A DNA stretch of 64,000 nucleotides from Guptibacillus hwajinpoensis (GTDB taxonomy: Bacteria > Bacillota > Bacilli > Bacillales > Guptibacillaceae), in contig NZ_SWFM01000001.1 in the NCBI RefSeq assembly GCF_005144865.1, forward strand, positions 1,240,001-1,304,000, given 5' to 3'. Shown one piece after another: positions 62,220 to 64,000 of the stretch (position 1 is its first letter; each line of letters begins with the position of its first letter). Both the position numbers and the translations under genes were made by a program. The notes below the pieces were generated by a model that was not told where the DNA came from, did no database searches, and was given only the letters and a program-made list of their open reading frames with translations.

Positions 62220-63809
62220 TTACGAAATGATTCCAATTGGTGAAAGTAAGATATAAATAACAATCATTGCTACTGAAGCTGCTATTCCAACTGGGTAAAG
62301 GAGCTTCCATGGTGACATATCCACCTTCGCATTTTGTTCAAGTACAAAATCTGTATCACGAGGCGCAATTTTACCAATCACTAACATCAGAATCGTACAG
62401 GCTACAAACAAGATTCCAAGTATGTGTAGGAAGTGGATCCCTGTATCCCAAACGAGCTGTGTCATAGCGTAAGTTGAGATAAACACAAACAGCGCAATTT
62501 TCGCTGCAATTGAAGGAACTCGTTTTGTTAAGTAACCAACAATTAGAATTGTAAAGATTGGAACGTTATAAAATCCATTTACTATTTGCAAGTATTGAAA
62601 GAAGCCTTGAGGTACCTTATCGATCAGTGGTGCGATACACATTGCGAATAGAGCAAGAATGATACCTACAAACTTTCCTTTTCGAACAACCACCCGATCA
62701 GGTGCTTTCGGATTAAAATATGGCTTATAGATGTTTAATGCAATCAACGTAACAGATGAATTGAGCGCTGAATTAAAGGATGAAAGAATCGCACCAAACA
62801 GAACTGCTGCGAAAAACCCAACAAGAGGCTTCGGCAATACTTCCGTCACGAGTCTTGGGTAAGCATCTGTTGGCTCAAGACCCGGCCCAAACATGTTATA
62901 AGCGATAATCCCCGGCAGGATAAGGAAGACTGGTCCAAGCAACTTCAAAAACGCTGCAATCAGTACGCCCTTCTGTCCTTCCTTTAAGTTCTTAGCTGCA
63001 ATAGCACGCTGCATAATATGCTGCGCTGTTCCCCAGTAGAATAAGTTAACGAGAAGCATTCCTGTGAACATGGTACCAAAAGGCACAGGGCTATTCTCAT
63101 CTCCAACCGAATTTAGCTTCTCAGGAGAGTTTTCTACGATCGTATTGAATCCACCGAAGATTGATCCATCACCAAGAACATACAATCCGATAATCGGAAT
63201 CATTAATCCACCAATAAGCAAGCCAATTCCATTTATCGTATCGGATACGGCTACAGCTTTCAGCCCACCGAAAATCGCGTAAATTGCTCCAATAATTCCA
63301 ATTGCAAACACCGTAACATACAAACTAGCAATTCGACCTAACCCTAGCATTTCAGGGATATCGAACAATCCATTCATGGCAACCGCACCAGAATACAGAA
63401 TTGGAGGAAGCAAGTTGAAAACGTACCCAAAAAGAAATAGAATGGTAACAATTTGCTTCGTTCCAAAATCATACCGTTCTTCTAGAAAATCAGGAATCGT
63501 TGTAATTCCACCCTTAAGATAACGGGGAAGCAAGAAGAAAGCGACAATTACTAACGAAATGGCTGAACCAACTTCCCAACCCATAACAGCGATCGTATCG
63601 GAATACCCTTGAGCATTTAAACCAACTAACTGCTCTGTTGATAGATTCGTCAGCATCAGCGAACCAGCAATGACCCATGCACCTAGACTTCTTCCTCCAA
63701 GAAAATAACCGTCCTGTGTTTCTAAATTTTCTTTTCTCGTAAACAGATAGGAGATTAATGCCACCATACCTGTAAAGAATAAAAATGACCCGATTGTAAA
63801 TATATTCAT
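62220..63809 (-). CDS. SglT/YidK-like sodium:sugar symporter
   Basis: A 529-residue SSS-family transporter with about 14 helices. SLMLTNLSTEQLVGLNAQGY, AIYAIFGGLKAVAVSDTING, NLFYWGTAQHIMQRAIAAK and GQKGVLIAAFLKLLGPVFLI closely follow the pattern of the Vibrio Na+/galactose symporter, and FGAILSSFNSALNSSVTLIA carries the Na+-site serines. Proximity to the alpha-galactosidase genes makes galactose or an alpha-galactoside the likely cargo. The ATG follows AAAGGAGAGG. A candidate cre lies upstream at 63900. Confidence 0.9.
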   Translation of the reverse strand: MNIFTIGSFLFFTGMVALISYLFTRKENLETQDGYFLGGRSLGAWVIAGSLMLTNLSTEQLVGLNAQGYSDTIAVMGWEVGSAISLVIVAFFLLPRYLKGGITTIPDFLEERYDFGTKQIVTILFLFGYVFNLLPPILYSGAVAMNGLFDIPEMLGLGRIASLYVTVFAIGIIGAIYAIFGGLKAVAVSDTINGIGLLIGGLMIPIIGLYVLGDGSIFGGFNTIVENSPEKLNSVGDENSPVPFGTMFTGMLLVNLFYWGTAQHIMQRAIAAKNLKEGQKGVLIAAFLKLLGPVFLILPGIIAYNMFGPGLEPTDAYPRLVTEVLPKPLVGFFAAVLFGAILSSFNSALNSSVTLIALNIYKPYFNPKAPDRVVVRKGKFVGIILALFAMCIAPLIDKVPQGFFQYLQIVNGFYNVPIFTILIVGYLTKRVPSIAAKIALFVFISTYAMTQLVWDTGIHFLHILGILFVACTILMLVIGKIAPRDTDFVLEQNAKVDMSPWKLLYPVGIAASVAMIVIYILLSPIGIIS

Positions 63810-63899
63810 CGCTGCCTCTCCTTTTTGTAAGCGGAATCAAAGATTCGTACAAAGCTATGTATGCGTTTTTATTTCTGTGTTTCATTCTATACCGCTATG

Positions 63900-63913
63900 T
63901 GTAAGCGTTTCAA
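63900..63913. promoter_or_regulatory. candidate CcpA cre site
   Basis: TGTAAGCGTTTCAA matches the cre consensus at 12 of 14 positions, about 90 bases before the sugar symporter start. Confidence 0.45.
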
Positions 63914-63964
63914 CGGTAAAAAAATGAGGAATTCTTGCACTTTTTTGCTTTTCTTTATTGTGAA

Positions 63965-64000
63965 AAACAAAAAAGCCGCTTCCCATTAGAGGAATAGCGG
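63965..64000 (-). terminator. intrinsic terminator at the window edge
   Basis: CCGCTATTCC...GGGAAGCGG followed by a T-run on the minus strand. It probably ends a leftward gene beyond the window. Confidence 0.65.

Overview
The window looks like chromosome of a spore-forming, probably salt- or alkali-tolerant member of the Bacillaceae. I base this on AT-rich DNA, strong AGGAGG-type ribosome sites with frequent TTG and GTG starts, a T-box, a yybP-ykoY riboswitch, a purine riboswitch with PurR boxes, a KinB-like sensor kinase, RsbR- and SigB-related proteins, a secreted subtilisin, a collagen-like spore-surface protein and a ycs/kip (pxp) operon. Genus is not resolved. No rRNA, tRNA, CRISPR array, phage or transposase gene was seen.

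Layout. 1-8500: flavin reductase, LysR regulator, riboswitch-controlled cation antiporter, SDR enzyme, a frameshifted gene remnant, an orphan sigma-factor fragment, an RsbR-type STAS protein, a large secreted choice-of-anchor I protein and a nucleotidyltransferase. 9000-20100: Na+/alanine symporter, hydrolases, a VOC protein, a lipoprotein purine nucleosidase under PurR and a guanine-class riboswitch, a PspC pair, a histidine kinase, acetyltransferases, a BI-1 protein and a RibD-like reductase. 20200-33400: LTA-synthase-like enzyme, secreted lipase, GrpB, two MFS exporters (one under a T-box), subtilisin, small membrane and zinc-ribbon proteins, and three VOC proteins. 33500-39300: PurR-controlled GMP reductase, a triple tandem copy of a MITE-like repeat, then a five-gene operon around an atypical P1B-type ATPase. 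39300-45600: a 1164-residue collagen-like protein followed by two glycosyltransferases. 45800-52200: ycsG-pxpB-pxpA-pxpC-accB-accC-ycsI, a 5-oxoproline/D-glutamate catabolic operon. 52300-56900: Na+/solute symporter, sensor kinase and an NtrC-like regulator that lacks the GAFTGA motif. 57200-63900: alpha-galactosidase and galactokinase with a decayed galT, a divergent AraC regulator, and an SglT-like Na+/sugar symporter, with two candidate CcpA sites.

A single repeat family runs through the window. It is about 226 bp, with a hairpin-forming core, terminal inverted repeats of the type GGCTCTTTTC...GAAAAGAGCC, and 8-bp flanking duplications at three loci. At least nine loci carry it in various states of decay, one of them as a three-unit tandem array. 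It encodes nothing and looks like a non-autonomous (MITE-like) element.

The most promising items for follow-up are the HMA2/P1B-ATPase operon with its PacL-like small protein, the purine-sensing circuit on an exported nucleosidase with an Asp-to-Asn change, the GAFTGA-less AAA+ response regulator, the NRAMP homologue without metal-binding motifs, and the repeat family. All functions are inferred from motifs and context; no database search was run.
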